From Halomonas sp. MCCC 1A13316 (GTDB lineage: Bacteria; Pseudomonadota; Gammaproteobacteria; Pseudomonadales; Halomonadaceae): a stretch of 64,000 nt of DNA. Positions within the stretch are counted from its first letter, which is position 1, and the number at the start of each line of letters is the position of its first letter. The position numbers were made by a program, and so were the translations under genes. Under the pieces are notes generated by a model, which searched no databases, was not told the DNA's origin, and worked only from the letters and a program-made list of their open reading frames with translations. This document shows, one piece after another, positions 1 through 8,252 of the stretch. The stretch covers positions 3,658,001 through 3,722,000 of the forward strand of contig NZ_CP053382.1 of assembly GCF_014931605.1 (NCBI RefSeq), read 5' to 3'.

Positions 1-1129
1 CGAGTACCGCGATGCCCTCCTGCAGGGTATAAGTGACCCCCTGGCGTCCGTTGAGCCGGACTCGCTCCTCCAGGGGACGTTGGTCCCAGCCATCCTGCTT
101 GGCACACACCGACGCGGGGCCATATGTCTCGGTCAGTCCGTAGACGTGGGTAATCTCGACACCGAGCTTCTCCATCCGCTCTAGCACGGACGCCGGCGGC
201 GCCGCACCGGCGATCAGCCCCGACACCTTATGATCGATCGTTGCCTGCGCAGCATCGGCGGCATCGGCGATCATCGAGTGGACAATGGGCGCACCGCAGT
301 AGTGACTGACCCGATGCTGCCTGATCAGGTGCAAGATCACCTCCGGGTCGACCCGGCGCAGACAGACGCTGGTCCCGCCGATCGCCGCCAGTGTCCACGG
401 GAAACACCAGCCGTTACAGTGAAACATCGGCAGGGTCCACAAGTAGACCACGCTGGAAGGCAAATTCCAGGACAGCACATTACTGACCGCATTCAGGTAA
501 GCACCCCGATGGTGGGTGACAACCCCCTTGGGATTGCCGGTAGTGCCTGACGTGTACCCCAGCGCAATCGCATCCCACTCGTCGACCGGCAGCCGCCAGT
601 CATCCAGCGCCGGTTGCTCGGCCAGCAACGCCTCGTACTCCAGGTTGCCGATCAAACGCTCTTCACCCTGGCTCGGGTCGGATACGTTGATCACCTTGGG
701 TGCCGGCCCCTCGAGCCGGGCCAAGACCTTTTCGACCACGTCCACGTACTCGGGGTCCACCAGCAGCAGTCGCGAGCGGCTATGCTCGAGGATAAAGGCC
801 ACCGCCTCGGGATCCAGGCGAATGTTGATCGCATTCAACACCGCGCCCACCATGGGAACCCCAAAGTGGGCTTCGTACATGGCCGGGACATTCGGCAACA
901 TGACGGCCACCGTATCGCCCCTTTTGATACCGAAATGTTTCAGCATGGCTGCCAGTCGACAACAGCGGGCATAAGTCTGCTGCCAGCTGTAGCGCGTCTC
1001 GTTGTAGATCAGCGCTGTCCTGTCAGGATAAACGGCAGCAGCCCGTTTGATGAAGCTTAAGGGTGACAGTGGTACATAATTCGCCGCCGTTTTCTCGAGA
1101 GCATCATTGAAATGGCAAAGATCACTCAT
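1..1129 (-). CDS. AMP-dependent acyl-CoA synthetase (DmdB/AlkK-like), C-terminus beyond window
   Basis: The leftward frame starts at the ATG at 1129 (MSDLCHFND) with an AGGGA-type ribosome site, and runs off the left edge, so about 376 residues are visible. It has the ANL-superfamily P-loop YTSGTTGNPKGV and the later motif YGLTETYG. These enzymes adenylate a carboxylic acid and then form its CoA thioester. The visible part (MLPNVPAMYEAHFGVP, LWTLPMFHCNGW) resembles the medium-chain/3-methylmercaptopropionate CoA ligase group, to which DmdB belongs. It is the third gene of a leftward set with the OsmC and crotonase genes (63-base gap). Substrate cannot be fixed from sequence; a DMSP-pathway role is inferred from the demethylase and C1 genes to the right. 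Confidence 0.85.
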   Translation of the reverse strand, partial: MSDLCHFNDALEKTAANYVPLSPLSFIKRAAAVYPDRTALIYNETRYSWQQTYARCCRLAAMLKHFGIKRGDTVAVMLPNVPAMYEAHFGVPMVGAVLNAINIRLDPEAVAFILEHSRSRLLLVDPEYVDVVEKVLARLEGPAPKVINVSDPSQGEERLIGNLEYEALLAEQPALDDWRLPVDEWDAIALGYTSGTTGNPKGVVTHHRGAYLNAVSNVLSWNLPSSVVYLWTLPMFHCNGWCFPWTLAAIGGTSVCLRRVDPEVILHLIRQHRVSHYCGAPIVHSMIADAADAAQATIDHKVSGLIAGAAPPASVLERMEKLGVEITHVYGLTETYGPASVCAKQDGWDQRPLEERVRLNGRQGVTYTLQEGIAVL

Positions 1130-1192
1130 GCTTTAATCCCTATTATGAACCGCGGCCTGACCGGTATCACGGTTATATGACGTGTAGTGAAG

Positions 1193-1993
1193 CTAGCGGC
1201 CTGGCTGTTCCCAGATAGGTTTACGCTTGGAGAGAAAGGCATCGATCCCCTCGCCTGCGTCAGCGCTCAACATGTTTTCGGCCATCACATCGCCGGCAAA
1301 GTCGTAGGCGTCCTCGAGGGCCATTTGACGCTGGGGGTGGAACATGGACTTTCCGAAACGCACCGCCGCGGGGCTCTTGCTCCGGATCTGTGCCACCTTG
1401 TCGGCCACGGCAGCGTCCAGGTCGGCATCGTCGGTGACGCCACTCAACAGCCCCCACTCCAATGCCGTATCCGCATCGATGAAGTGGCCAGATATCAGCA
1501 TGTCGAACGCCCGCTTGGGGAATATATTGCGCGACAGCGCCACGGCGGGGGTCGAACAGAACAGGCCCACGTTGATGCCCGATACCGCGAAGCTGGCTGA
1601 TTGGGCGGCGATGGCGAGGTCGCAGCTGGCTACTAACTGGCACCCCGCCGCCGTGGCCATACCCTGGACGCTGGCGATGACAGGCACTGGCAGGGCGACG
1701 ATACTCTGCATCACTCGGCTGCAACGACGAAACAACGCCTGGTAATAGGACTGTTCAGGATTGGAACGCATTTCCCTCAGGTCGTGACCGGCGCAAAACC
1801 CCCGCCCCTTGCCACCGATTACCACACAGCGAACGGCAGGATCGACGGCGATCGCATCCAGCTCCCGCTGCAACGCAGTCAGCATCGCCTCGGAAAGGGT
1901 GTTGAACTTATCCGGCCTATTCAACGTGAGATAGACAGCCCCGTCATTATCCTCTCTGAGAAGCACACTTTCAGAAGATTGATTGTTATTCAT
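1193..1993 (-). CDS. Enoyl-CoA hydratase/isomerase family protein, ECHDC3-like
   Basis: A 266-residue crotonase-fold protein. The oxyanion-hole segment GFCAGHDLREM and the second one around MATAAGCQLVASCD are present, and the C-terminus FLSKRKPIW matches the ECHDC3 subgroup. The two glutamates that act in classical enoyl-CoA hydratase, and in DmdD, fall at positions occupied here by Gln (AAGCQL) and Gly (VSGINVG). Ordinary hydration of an enoyl-CoA is therefore doubtful. It lies 63 bases upstream of the acyl-CoA ligase and 34 bases downstream of the OsmC gene, so co-transcription is likely. Family assignment is firm; the reaction is unknown. Confidence 0.85.
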   Translation of the reverse strand: MNNNQSSESVLLREDNDGAVYLTLNRPDKFNTLSEAMLTALQRELDAIAVDPAVRCVVIGGKGRGFCAGHDLREMRSNPEQSYYQALFRRCSRVMQSIVALPVPVIASVQGMATAAGCQLVASCDLAIAAQSASFAVSGINVGLFCSTPAVALSRNIFPKRAFDMLISGHFIDADTALEWGLLSGVTDDADLDAAVADKVAQIRSKSPAAVRFGKSMFHPQRQMALEDAYDFAGDVMAENMLSADAGEGIDAFLSKRKPIWEQPGR

Positions 1994-2027
1994 AATCTAC
2001 TCCCCGCCAGGCATAGTTGATTAAACA

Positions 2028-2471
2028 TCATTTGATCGTCACCTCGGCGGTGATAGAGTTACGGATAAAACAATTACGATGGGCATAGGCATGGATTCTG
2101 GCTATTGCATCCTGATTCGGCATGATATCGCCACCGAAGGTAATGCGCGGCGATAGCACAATACGCGTCACCTCCATCCCTTTATTAGCGCTGCTTTCCA
2201 AATGTCCGACGGGGTTGTCGTCATAGGAATCGACTCGATAACCTTGGAAGTCGGCAATTGCCAGAAAAAACAGCATGTGACAGCTGGACACCGCGCTGAC
2301 CAGCATCTGTTCCGGGTCGGCGCAGCTTGAATCCCCTTTGAATTCAACCGACGCGGAAACGTTGATCTGCTGGCCACCATTCAATGTGACTTGGTGCTTG
2401 CGCGAGTAGGTTTCGACCTCGGTTTCATGAGGATTTCGCTGCCAACGGATGGCGGACTGGTGAACTGACAT
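2028..2471 (-). CDS. OsmC/YhfA family peroxiredoxin-like protein
   Basis: A 147-residue cytoplasmic protein with the two-cysteine pattern of OsmC: the peroxidatic Cys in AVSSCHMLFF and the second Cys in AHRNCFIRN. OsmC-family proteins reduce organic hydroperoxides using dithiols such as lipoyl groups. That is notable because a lipoamide-dehydrogenase-like flavoprotein is divergently encoded at 2891. It is the first gene of the leftward operon with the crotonase and the acyl-CoA ligase. The start at 2471 follows an AAGGGA-like ribosome site. A role in detoxifying a reactive intermediate of the neighbouring pathway is inferred only. Confidence 0.85.
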   Translation of the reverse strand: MSVHQSAIRWQRNPHETEVETYSRKHQVTLNGGQQINVSASVEFKGDSSCADPEQMLVSAVSSCHMLFFLAIADFQGYRVDSYDDNPVGHLESSANKGMEVTRIVLSPRITFGGDIMPNQDAIARIHAYAHRNCFIRNSITAEVTIK

Positions 2472-2890
2472 GGATAGGCTTCCCTTTCGGCGAATCCCTG
2501 AATCCTATGTGATGCGGCAAACGCCTGGAAAGCGACGATTTCTAAGCAGTAGGATTAGCTTGCCTAACGTGAGGACTTGCAATTTGGTAAAATTGCAAAA
2601 GGGATGTTCTACCAACCTCCACGAGGGTCGACACCGGACTGCCAGGCCGCCCATGGGTTAGAAAAGATAACCCAAATGCTTAGAATCTATCGCTTTACCG
2701 CTTGTAAGGCTCCGGATAGCCTGCCTTGGGCTGTCGACATTCAACCTACTTCACTTGAAAAAACACAAGCTTTAAATATCCCCTCGCCAGCCTTTGTGAA
2801 TTTAGCGAGGGTTTGAAGCCAAGCGCGACACCTCTCAACCACTAAGTTACTCGTTTCAACAATTAAACACCCTATACGATGAGGCGCCGC
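2472..2890. other. Divergent promoter region between osmC-type and lpd-type genes
   Basis: This 419-base A+T-rich stretch separates two divergent transcription units and holds no convincing gene. Its outstanding feature is a perfect 9-4-9 palindrome at 2577-2598, described separately. Both flanking operons probably start here. No -35/-10 pair could be assigned with confidence. Confidence 0.5.
2577..2598. promoter_or_regulatory. Palindromic operator candidate (9-4-9)
   Basis: The sequence reads TTGCAATTT-GGTA-AAATTGCAA, an exact inverted repeat of 9 bases with a 4-base spacer. It sits 106 bases upstream of the OsmC start and 293 bases upstream of the flavoprotein start. The size and symmetry suit a dimeric helix-turn-helix regulator. 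The Lrp/AsnC protein at 4570 is the nearest candidate, by proximity only. Confidence 0.5.
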
Positions 2891-4321
2891 ATGAGCGAAT
2901 CTTCCATGAAGACCCTGAATGTTGAATACGCGATCATCGGCGCCGGCACTGCCGGGCTGGGCGCCTACTCGAAGATAAGCCGTAAGACCGATAGCCTGGT
3001 GATGATCCAGGACGGTCCCTACGGCACCACCTGTGCTCGAGTCGGCTGCATGCCCAGCAAGCTGATGATCACCGCAGCCGATTACGCTCACCACTTGAAC
3101 ACCAGTGAGTTTTTCGGGGTGACAGCGACGGGCCGAGTGGATGGCCGCAAGGTCTTCGAACGGTTGCGCCGAGAGCGAGATAATCGATTTGTTGCCAACA
3201 ATCTCCGCTATGTAGACAAGATTCCGGCCCACCATAAGCTTGAGGGGCGCGCCCGGTTCATCGGACCAGGCCGCCTCAGAGTGGGTGAAGCGGTCGAGGT
3301 CAATGCGAAGAAGTTCATCCTCGCCTGCGGCTCCAGGCCTGCTGTCAGCGAGGAGTTCGAGCCCGTAATGGCCCGCGTCCTCACCAGCGATACTGTCTTT
3401 GAGCTGGAGGATCTGCCCCGCTCGATAGCCGTGATAGGTACAGGAGTGATTGCGCTGGAACTGGGGCAGGCATTCCATCGACTGGGAGTCGAAACGACAA
3501 TTTACGGCCGCTCCGGAAGGATCAACGCCCTCACCCATCCGGCCATGCAGCAGCAAGCGCTCGATCTCTTCTGCACCGAACTGGAGATCTATCCCGTCGG
3601 CCAGGTGGTGAGCACACGGGAGGATGCCGAAGGCGCCTGGATCGAGTTTGAGCAATCAAATGGCCAGCGGGTCACCAAGGTGTTCGACAGAGTACTGGTA
3701 GCCACGGGGAGGATACCCAATGTAGACCGATTGGGTATGCAGCATACGGGCGTGGAAGTCACTGAAGCAGGCGCAGTGACATTCGACCCGCAGACGATGC
3801 GCTGCTCGAACCTTCCTATTTTCATAGCCGGCGATGTGACCGACCACCTGCCGTTGTGGCACGAAGCCTTCGATGAAGGACGTATCGCCGCCGCGAATGC
3901 ATTGAACTACCCGAACCCGATGCCTGCACAGCGTAGGCCGCCGTTGATGGTGGCCTTTACAGATCCTCAGATTGCTATAATCGGTCAGAGCTTTCGGCAA
4001 CTGGAAGGCCAGGAGATTGTCATTGGCGACCTGCCGTTTACTAGTCCTCGCCATGTGGTTTGGAACAAGGTCCAAGGGCGCATTCAAGTCTACCTGGACG
4101 CGAAAACCGGCGAGATACTGGGGGCCGAGCTGCTCGGGTACAAGGCTGAACACCTGGCACACCTGCTTGCCCTAGCCATCACACACGGTATGACGGCAGA
4201 GCAGGTCCTGTCGATGCCGGTTTACCATCCCAGCGCCGAAGAGCTGTTACGAGACGTCTTGATCAATGCTCGGGACAAGTGTAGGCGTTACGCAGCCGAA
4301 AACATGAGTCATCAAGAGTGA
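2891..4321 (+). CDS. Dihydrolipoyl dehydrogenase-like FAD pyridine nucleotide-disulfide oxidoreductase
   Basis: A 476-residue class I disulfide oxidoreductase. It has the N-terminal FAD motif IIGAGTAGLGAY, the redox CARVGC pair (Cys-X4-Cys), an NAD(P) Rossmann motif VIGTGVIALELG, the second FAD contact FIAGDV and a C-terminal YHPSAEE with the His-Glu dyad of lipoamide dehydrogenases. The start at 2891 is preferred over the ATG at 2879 because GAGG lies 6 bases upstream. No E1/E2 or glycine-cleavage P and H genes are present, so its disulfide substrate is unknown. It stands divergent to the OsmC operon, and OsmC proteins can be reduced by lipoyl systems. Its last codons overlap the BCCT remnant that follows. 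Confidence 0.85.
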   Translation: MSESSMKTLNVEYAIIGAGTAGLGAYSKISRKTDSLVMIQDGPYGTTCARVGCMPSKLMITAADYAHHLNTSEFFGVTATGRVDGRKVFERLRRERDNRFVANNLRYVDKIPAHHKLEGRARFIGPGRLRVGEAVEVNAKKFILACGSRPAVSEEFEPVMARVLTSDTVFELEDLPRSIAVIGTGVIALELGQAFHRLGVETTIYGRSGRINALTHPAMQQQALDLFCTELEIYPVGQVVSTREDAEGAWIEFEQSNGQRVTKVFDRVLVATGRIPNVDRLGMQHTGVEVTEAGAVTFDPQTMRCSNLPIFIAGDVTDHLPLWHEAFDEGRIAAANALNYPNPMPAQRRPPLMVAFTDPQIAIIGQSFRQLEGQEIVIGDLPFTSPRHVVWNKVQGRIQVYLDAKTGEILGAELLGYKAEHLAHLLALAITHGMTAEQVLSMPVYHPSAEELLRDVLINARDKCRRYAAENMSHQE

Positions 4322-4491
4322 AGAGTGTAACTGCCACCACTCAGGTACCCAGCGCAACGGGCCAGTTCAGTTGGCTGTACCTGCTTATCGGGCTGAAGGT
4401 AGTGATCTTCCTCGTTGCCCTGACGGTCAGTCGTTACGGGGACGTGCGCCTGGGTGAGCCGGCCATCACGAGGCCAAATTTATCGGTATGA
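4318..4491 (+). pseudogene. BCCT transporter N-terminal remnant (57 codons)
   Basis: A GTG-initiated frame overlaps the flavoprotein stop and encodes 57 residues before a TGA. One hydrophobic helix (WLYLLIGLKVVIFLVAL) is followed by SRYGDVRLGEP, which matches the conserved segment after the second helix of betaine/choline/carnitine transporters; compare PLGRIRLGGEN in the intact carrier at 9192. The remaining 450 or so residues are missing. A deletion appears to have removed the body of a transporter that was once translationally coupled to the flavoprotein gene. Confidence 0.6.
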
Positions 4492-4569
4492 TCTAAACTG
4501 AGCTTAGGCCAAATCCACATGAATCGATGAAGGCCCCACCTGCGGAATCACTATAAAGGCTGGGAACAC

Positions 4570-5061
4570 ATGAGGAAAATTACCATTGATGCTGCAGATT
4601 TGCGTATTCTTTGTGCAGTACAGCAGCACGGGCAGCTCAGCAAGATCAAACTTTCCGAACTGGTCAACCTTTCGCCGACGCCATGCTGGATTCGATTCAA
4701 TCGATTAAAGGAAGCCGGCCTGATACGCGGATATCATGCAGACATCTCGCTGGATAAAATCGTAGATGTCTCGAAAGTCATTGTAACTATTTCCTTGAAA
4801 GGCCATCAAAAATCGGCTTTCGAACGCTTTGAGTCTTATATCGGTCAAGTAGATGAAATAATCGAATGCATAGCGACGGGCGGTGGCATGGACTACGTCT
4901 TGAAAGTAGTCGCACCCAGCCTTTCCGCTTTTCAGTGCGTAATGGAAGAACTTCTTTCAGCGGAACTGGGAATTGAACGCTACATGACTTACATCGCAAC
5001 CAGAGACATAAAATCGACTCAGCCCAAACTTTCCAGTTTAATGGCTGAATCAGGTGATTGA
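4570..5061 (+). CDS. Lrp/AsnC family transcriptional regulator
   Basis: A 163-residue protein with an N-terminal winged helix-turn-helix (IDAADLRILCAVQQHG followed by KLSELVNLSPTPC and RLKEAGLIRGY), then an RAM/ActD-type ligand domain (residues about 65-150, with IECIATGGGMDYVLKV). Such regulators bind small amino-acid-like effectors as octamers. It lies between the flavoprotein and the demethylase genes and may sense the substrate or product of this locus. The gene is A+T-rich: a 60-base line within it (4801-4860) has 24 G or C. Effector and targets cannot be read from sequence. Confidence 0.88.
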   Translation: MRKITIDAADLRILCAVQQHGQLSKIKLSELVNLSPTPCWIRFNRLKEAGLIRGYHADISLDKIVDVSKVIVTISLKGHQKSAFERFESYIGQVDEIIECIATGGGMDYVLKVVAPSLSAFQCVMEELLSAELGIERYMTYIATRDIKSTQPKLSSLMAESGD

Positions 5062-5371
5062 ACCGGAAGCGAAAGATATCGGCGTAAAGCTCAGATATCT
5101 CTCCGGTAGTCTCTCCATGGGGACAAACAACTGGCATGCCACCGCTACCGAGACCCGAGCGGTCACCGAGATGCTTTGATCGACGAAGAGGCGCTGTTCG
5201 GGCAAGCCGAACCAAATGGTCTTCGCTGCGAAAGAAAATGGTCCGTTCAGTTTTAAATCACAGAAATTTTGGACCGTTTCACAGTGCCATGTGGGTCTAT
5301 AGTGATGTTGTCAAGCCAGCCAGCACGGACACTCTCTTGTATTTTACATCATGAATCGAAAGGAGATTACA
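5062..5371 (+). other. Leader/promoter region of the demethylase gene, with a direct repeat
   Basis: A 310-base region without a supported gene. It contains a near-repeat, TGGTCCGTTCA at 5239 and TGGACCGTTTCA at 5270, spaced about 31 bases (three helical turns). Such spacing would suit cooperative binding of an Lrp-type regulator on one face of DNA. No promoter boxes were assigned. Confidence 0.35.
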
Positions 5372-6541
5372 ATGACAAACGTTACTTCAATCAGCATAGA
5401 AAAAGAAGATGACTTTGGGTTTGGAACTCAGATTCGAAAGTCCCCTTACTTTGACGCAACAGTACGCTGGGGAGCAAAAGGGTTTTCAGTATACAACCAT
5501 ATGTATATTCCGCGTGATTTCGGGGATCCGGAGCAGAATTTCTGGAATCTCGTGAATGAGGCCATCCTTTGCGATGTAGCCGGCGAACGACAGGTCGAAA
5601 TCACAGGTCCGGATGCAGCGAAATTCGTGCAGAGCCTTACCCCGCGTGACTTGTCGGAAATGGCTGTTGGACAGTGCAAGTATATTCTCATCACCAATGC
5701 GGACGGTGGCATCCTTAACGACCCGATCCTGCTACGGCTGGCAGAGAATCACTTCTGGATCTCTCTGGCTGACAGCGACATCCTATTGTGGGCGCAAGGC
5801 GTTGCGGTTCATGCCGGGCTAGATGTCAGCATCCGCGAACCCGATGTTTCGCCTCTGCAATTACAAGGCCCGAACTCGGGCGAGGTGATGAAGAAACTCT
5901 TTGGCGAGAGCATCATGGACCTGCGCTACTACTGGTTGCGCGAGATCGAGCTTGATGGCATCCCACTGATTGTCTCGCGCACCGGCTGGTCGAGCGAACT
6001 GGGCTACGAACTTTACCTGCGTGACGGCACGCGAGGGGACGAACTCTGGGAAAAGATCATGGCGGCAGGTGCGCCCTTTGGGCTGAAGCCTGGTCATACC
6101 TCCACGATTCGCCGCATCGAAGGTGGGATGCTCTCCTATCACGCTGACGCGGACAGCAACACCAATCCTTACGAACTCGGGATGGACCGCCTGGTGAAAC
6201 CGGATATGGAGGCGGATTTTATCGGCAAGGCCGCATTGCAACGCATCCGTGAAAATGGCGTGAGTCGTAAGCAGGTCGGGCTGCGGGTAGACATGGCACC
6301 CCTCAAGAAACCCAACACTAGGTTCTGGCCGCTTAGCAAAGATGGCGAAACCGTCGGAAAGGTGACCTCTGCGGTCTACTCCCCACGCCTCGAGCAGAAT
6401 ATTGCCTTGGCCATGGTTACCGCTGAACATGCCACGCTCGGCACCGAACTGCAAATTCCAACGGCATCCGGACCCGTGCAGGCTGTTGTTGTCGAAAAGC
6501 CATTCTTCGACCCTAAAAAGAAAATCGCCATATCGGCTTGA
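5372..6541 (+). CDS. DmdA-like tetrahydrofolate-dependent demethylase (GcvT/aminomethyltransferase family)
   Basis: A 389-residue GcvT-fold protein, close in length to DMSP demethylase (about 370) and with the same opening architecture (RKSPYFDATV, YNHMYIPRDF, RQVEITGPDAAKFVQ, GGILNDPILL, WISLADSD). These enzymes move a methyl group from a sulfonium or ammonium compound to tetrahydrofolate. The GcvT C-terminal barrel follows (VGLRVDM to KPFFDP). The start at 5372 is chosen because AAGGAG lies 6 bases upstream; the ATG at 5351 has no such site. The MTHFR accessory protein, PurU and FolD follow, supporting THF chemistry. DmdA itself, a betaine demethylase or an O-demethylase of LigM type remain possible. 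Confidence 0.75.
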   Translation: MTNVTSISIEKEDDFGFGTQIRKSPYFDATVRWGAKGFSVYNHMYIPRDFGDPEQNFWNLVNEAILCDVAGERQVEITGPDAAKFVQSLTPRDLSEMAVGQCKYILITNADGGILNDPILLRLAENHFWISLADSDILLWAQGVAVHAGLDVSIREPDVSPLQLQGPNSGEVMKKLFGESIMDLRYYWLREIELDGIPLIVSRTGWSSELGYELYLRDGTRGDELWEKIMAAGAPFGLKPGHTSTIRRIEGGMLSYHADADSNTNPYELGMDRLVKPDMEADFIGKAALQRIRENGVSRKQVGLRVDMAPLKKPNTRFWPLSKDGETVGKVTSAVYSPRLEQNIALAMVTAEHATLGTELQIPTASGPVQAVVVEKPFFDPKKKIAISA

Positions 6542-6743
6542 ATAACAGGCCTAGTGGTTGGCTTACAAAGCAATTGCATTCGTGAAGCGCCATAGAGACA
6601 TAATTACCCACCTCTTGTACTGGGAAGTATTCTCTGGCAAGGCGTGAAGTTCCTTGTTGATACTGAAGAAGCAAGTTGGCGTTTCACGGATCCTGGAATC
6701 CATTTTCAGCTTTACAGTGGCGCTGCCGTGAAAGGAGAGACAT

Positions 6744-7220
6744 ATGTATTCCATTCGTCTTTGGGCCGTGCGGCACGCGAGATTCCTTGAGCACGTATAT
6801 AGATTATTCGAACCGGTAGTCGTCAATTTGCAGCCGCTTTGGAACTCGGTAGGCTACCAGCGCGCGGAAAAGACCGTGGGCAAACTGGAAAAGATCAGCA
6901 AAGAATTGCTTTTCGACTGCAAGATGTGTGGTCAGTGCGTCCTCATCTCTACCGGGATGTCATGCCCCATGAACTGTCCTAAATCATTGCGCAACGGCCC
7001 TTGTGGTGGGGTACGCACCAACGGCAATTGTGAGGTATATCCGGAGATGCGGTGTGTCTGGGTCGAAGCTTGGGATGGAAGCCAGAAGATGAAAGACGGC
7101 GACAAGATCCAGGTAGTGCAATTGCCCGTTGATCACCGTCAGAAGGGAACCTCGTCCTGGCTGCGTGTCGCTCGTAACGCGTCTAACTCGACACAAGGCC
7201 ATAAGAACCCTTCAAGATGA
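6744..7220 (+). CDS. Methylenetetrahydrofolate reductase C-terminal (zinc-ribbon) domain protein
   Basis: A 158-residue protein whose centre carries a dense cysteine cluster (FDCKMCGQCVL, GMSCPMNCPKSL, NGPCGG, GNCEV, MRCVW), as in the MTHFR_C family (PF12225). In many bacteria this protein is encoded next to or fused with MetF and probably carries iron-sulfur or zinc centres. Here no MetF catalytic gene is adjacent: the demethylase precedes and PurU follows. A strong GGAG site precedes the start. It probably helps oxidise methyl-THF together with a MetF encoded elsewhere, or acts directly with the demethylase; neither is shown. Confidence 0.8.
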   Translation: MYSIRLWAVRHARFLEHVYRLFEPVVVNLQPLWNSVGYQRAEKTVGKLEKISKELLFDCKMCGQCVLISTGMSCPMNCPKSLRNGPCGGVRTNGNCEVYPEMRCVWVEAWDGSQKMKDGDKIQVVQLPVDHRQKGTSSWLRVARNASNSTQGHKNPSR

Positions 7221-7362
7221 ACCTTTATGATGCGGAGTTCCTTCACAATAGTGAATAACTCGCCATGCAATCCATTTTACGCTTGAACAAAACAACACCA
7301 AAGACATCAAGTTACCGTCAGCTAAATAAACCAAAAAATACCCATACACAAAGGTTTCTGCC

Positions 7363-8238
7363 ATGAGTGAAATTTCGGATTACTCCAACCAGTACATCCT
7401 CACTGTCAGTTGCAAAACCGCACCTGGCATCGTTGCCGGTATCGCATCTTATATTACAGATCGTGGCGGCTATATCGCGGAGCTGTCTCAATTTGATGAC
7501 AAAATCAGTGGACAGTTCTTTTTGCGGACGTTGTTCAATATCACCCCGGACTCCAGCTACACCTTCGACGACATCTGCGCTGGATTCAATGACTTGGCAA
7601 ACAAGCATGGCATAGAGTGGGCGATGCATGAGGTCATCCATCCGACTAAGGTCTTGATCATGGTATCCAAGTTCGACCACTGCCTGGTCGATCTTCTTTA
7701 CCGTTATCGAAAAGGCGAATTTAATATCGATATCACTGCGGTCGTATCCAACCATCTGGATCTTCAACCACTAGTTGAGCGAGAAGGCTTTCACTTTGTT
7801 CACCTACCAGTGACAGCAGAAACCAAACTGGAAAAGGAAGCCGAGCTGCTCAACATCATCAAAGAGACCGGAACCGACCTGGTGGTACTGGCACGTTACA
7901 TGCAAGTCTTGTCTGACAGTCTATGTAAGCAGCTGCACGGCCGAGCCATTAATATCCATCACTCCTTTCTGCCCGGCTTCAAAGGGGCCAAGCCTTATCA
8001 TCAGGCATTTGAGCGTGGCGTTAAGCTGATCGGTGCCACTGCACATTACGTGACCGCGGATCTGGATGAAGGCCCGATTATCGAACAGGCCGTGCTGCCA
8101 GTTAATCATGCTTACTACCCGGATGAACTTGTTGCCCTTGGCCGCGACACCGAAACGAAAGCACTGGCAAGCGCCGTTAAGTTGCATACTGAGAACCGTG
8201 TATTCCTTTCAGGTAACAAAACCATTATTTTTAAATAG
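7363..8238 (+). CDS. purU: Formyltetrahydrofolate deformylase
   Basis: A 291-residue cytoplasmic enzyme that hydrolyses 10-formyl-THF to formate and THF. An N-terminal ACT domain (residues about 10-85) is followed by a formyltransferase-fold catalytic domain with [20 protein letters not shown] and the catalytic Asp in [11 protein letters not shown]. Length matches PurU. It lies 14 bases upstream of folD, so the two are co-transcribed. In THF-linked methylotrophic and demethylating pathways PurU completes oxidation of the C1 unit to formate and recycles the folate, which fits the upstream demethylase. Confidence 0.95.
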   Translation: MSEISDYSNQYILTVSCKTAPGIVAGIASYITDRGGYIAELSQFDDKISGQFFLRTLFNITPDSSYTFDDICAGFNDLANKHGIEWAMHEVIHPTKVLIMVSKFDHCLVDLLYRYRKGEFNIDITAVVSNHLDLQPLVEREGFHFVHLPVTAETKLEKEAELLNIIKETGTDLVVLARYMQVLSDSLCKQLHGRAINIHHSFLPGFKGAKPYHQAFERGVKLIGATAHYVTADLDEGPIIEQAVLPVNHAYYPDELVALGRDTETKALASAVKLHTENRVFLSGNKTIIFK

Positions 8239-8252
8239 AAAAAGAGGGCATG

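Noticed and set aside
1193..1993. Crotonase as DmdD (methylthioacryloyl-CoA hydratase)
   Set aside because: Both glutamates needed for that chemistry are replaced, and the sequence fits the ECHDC3 group better.
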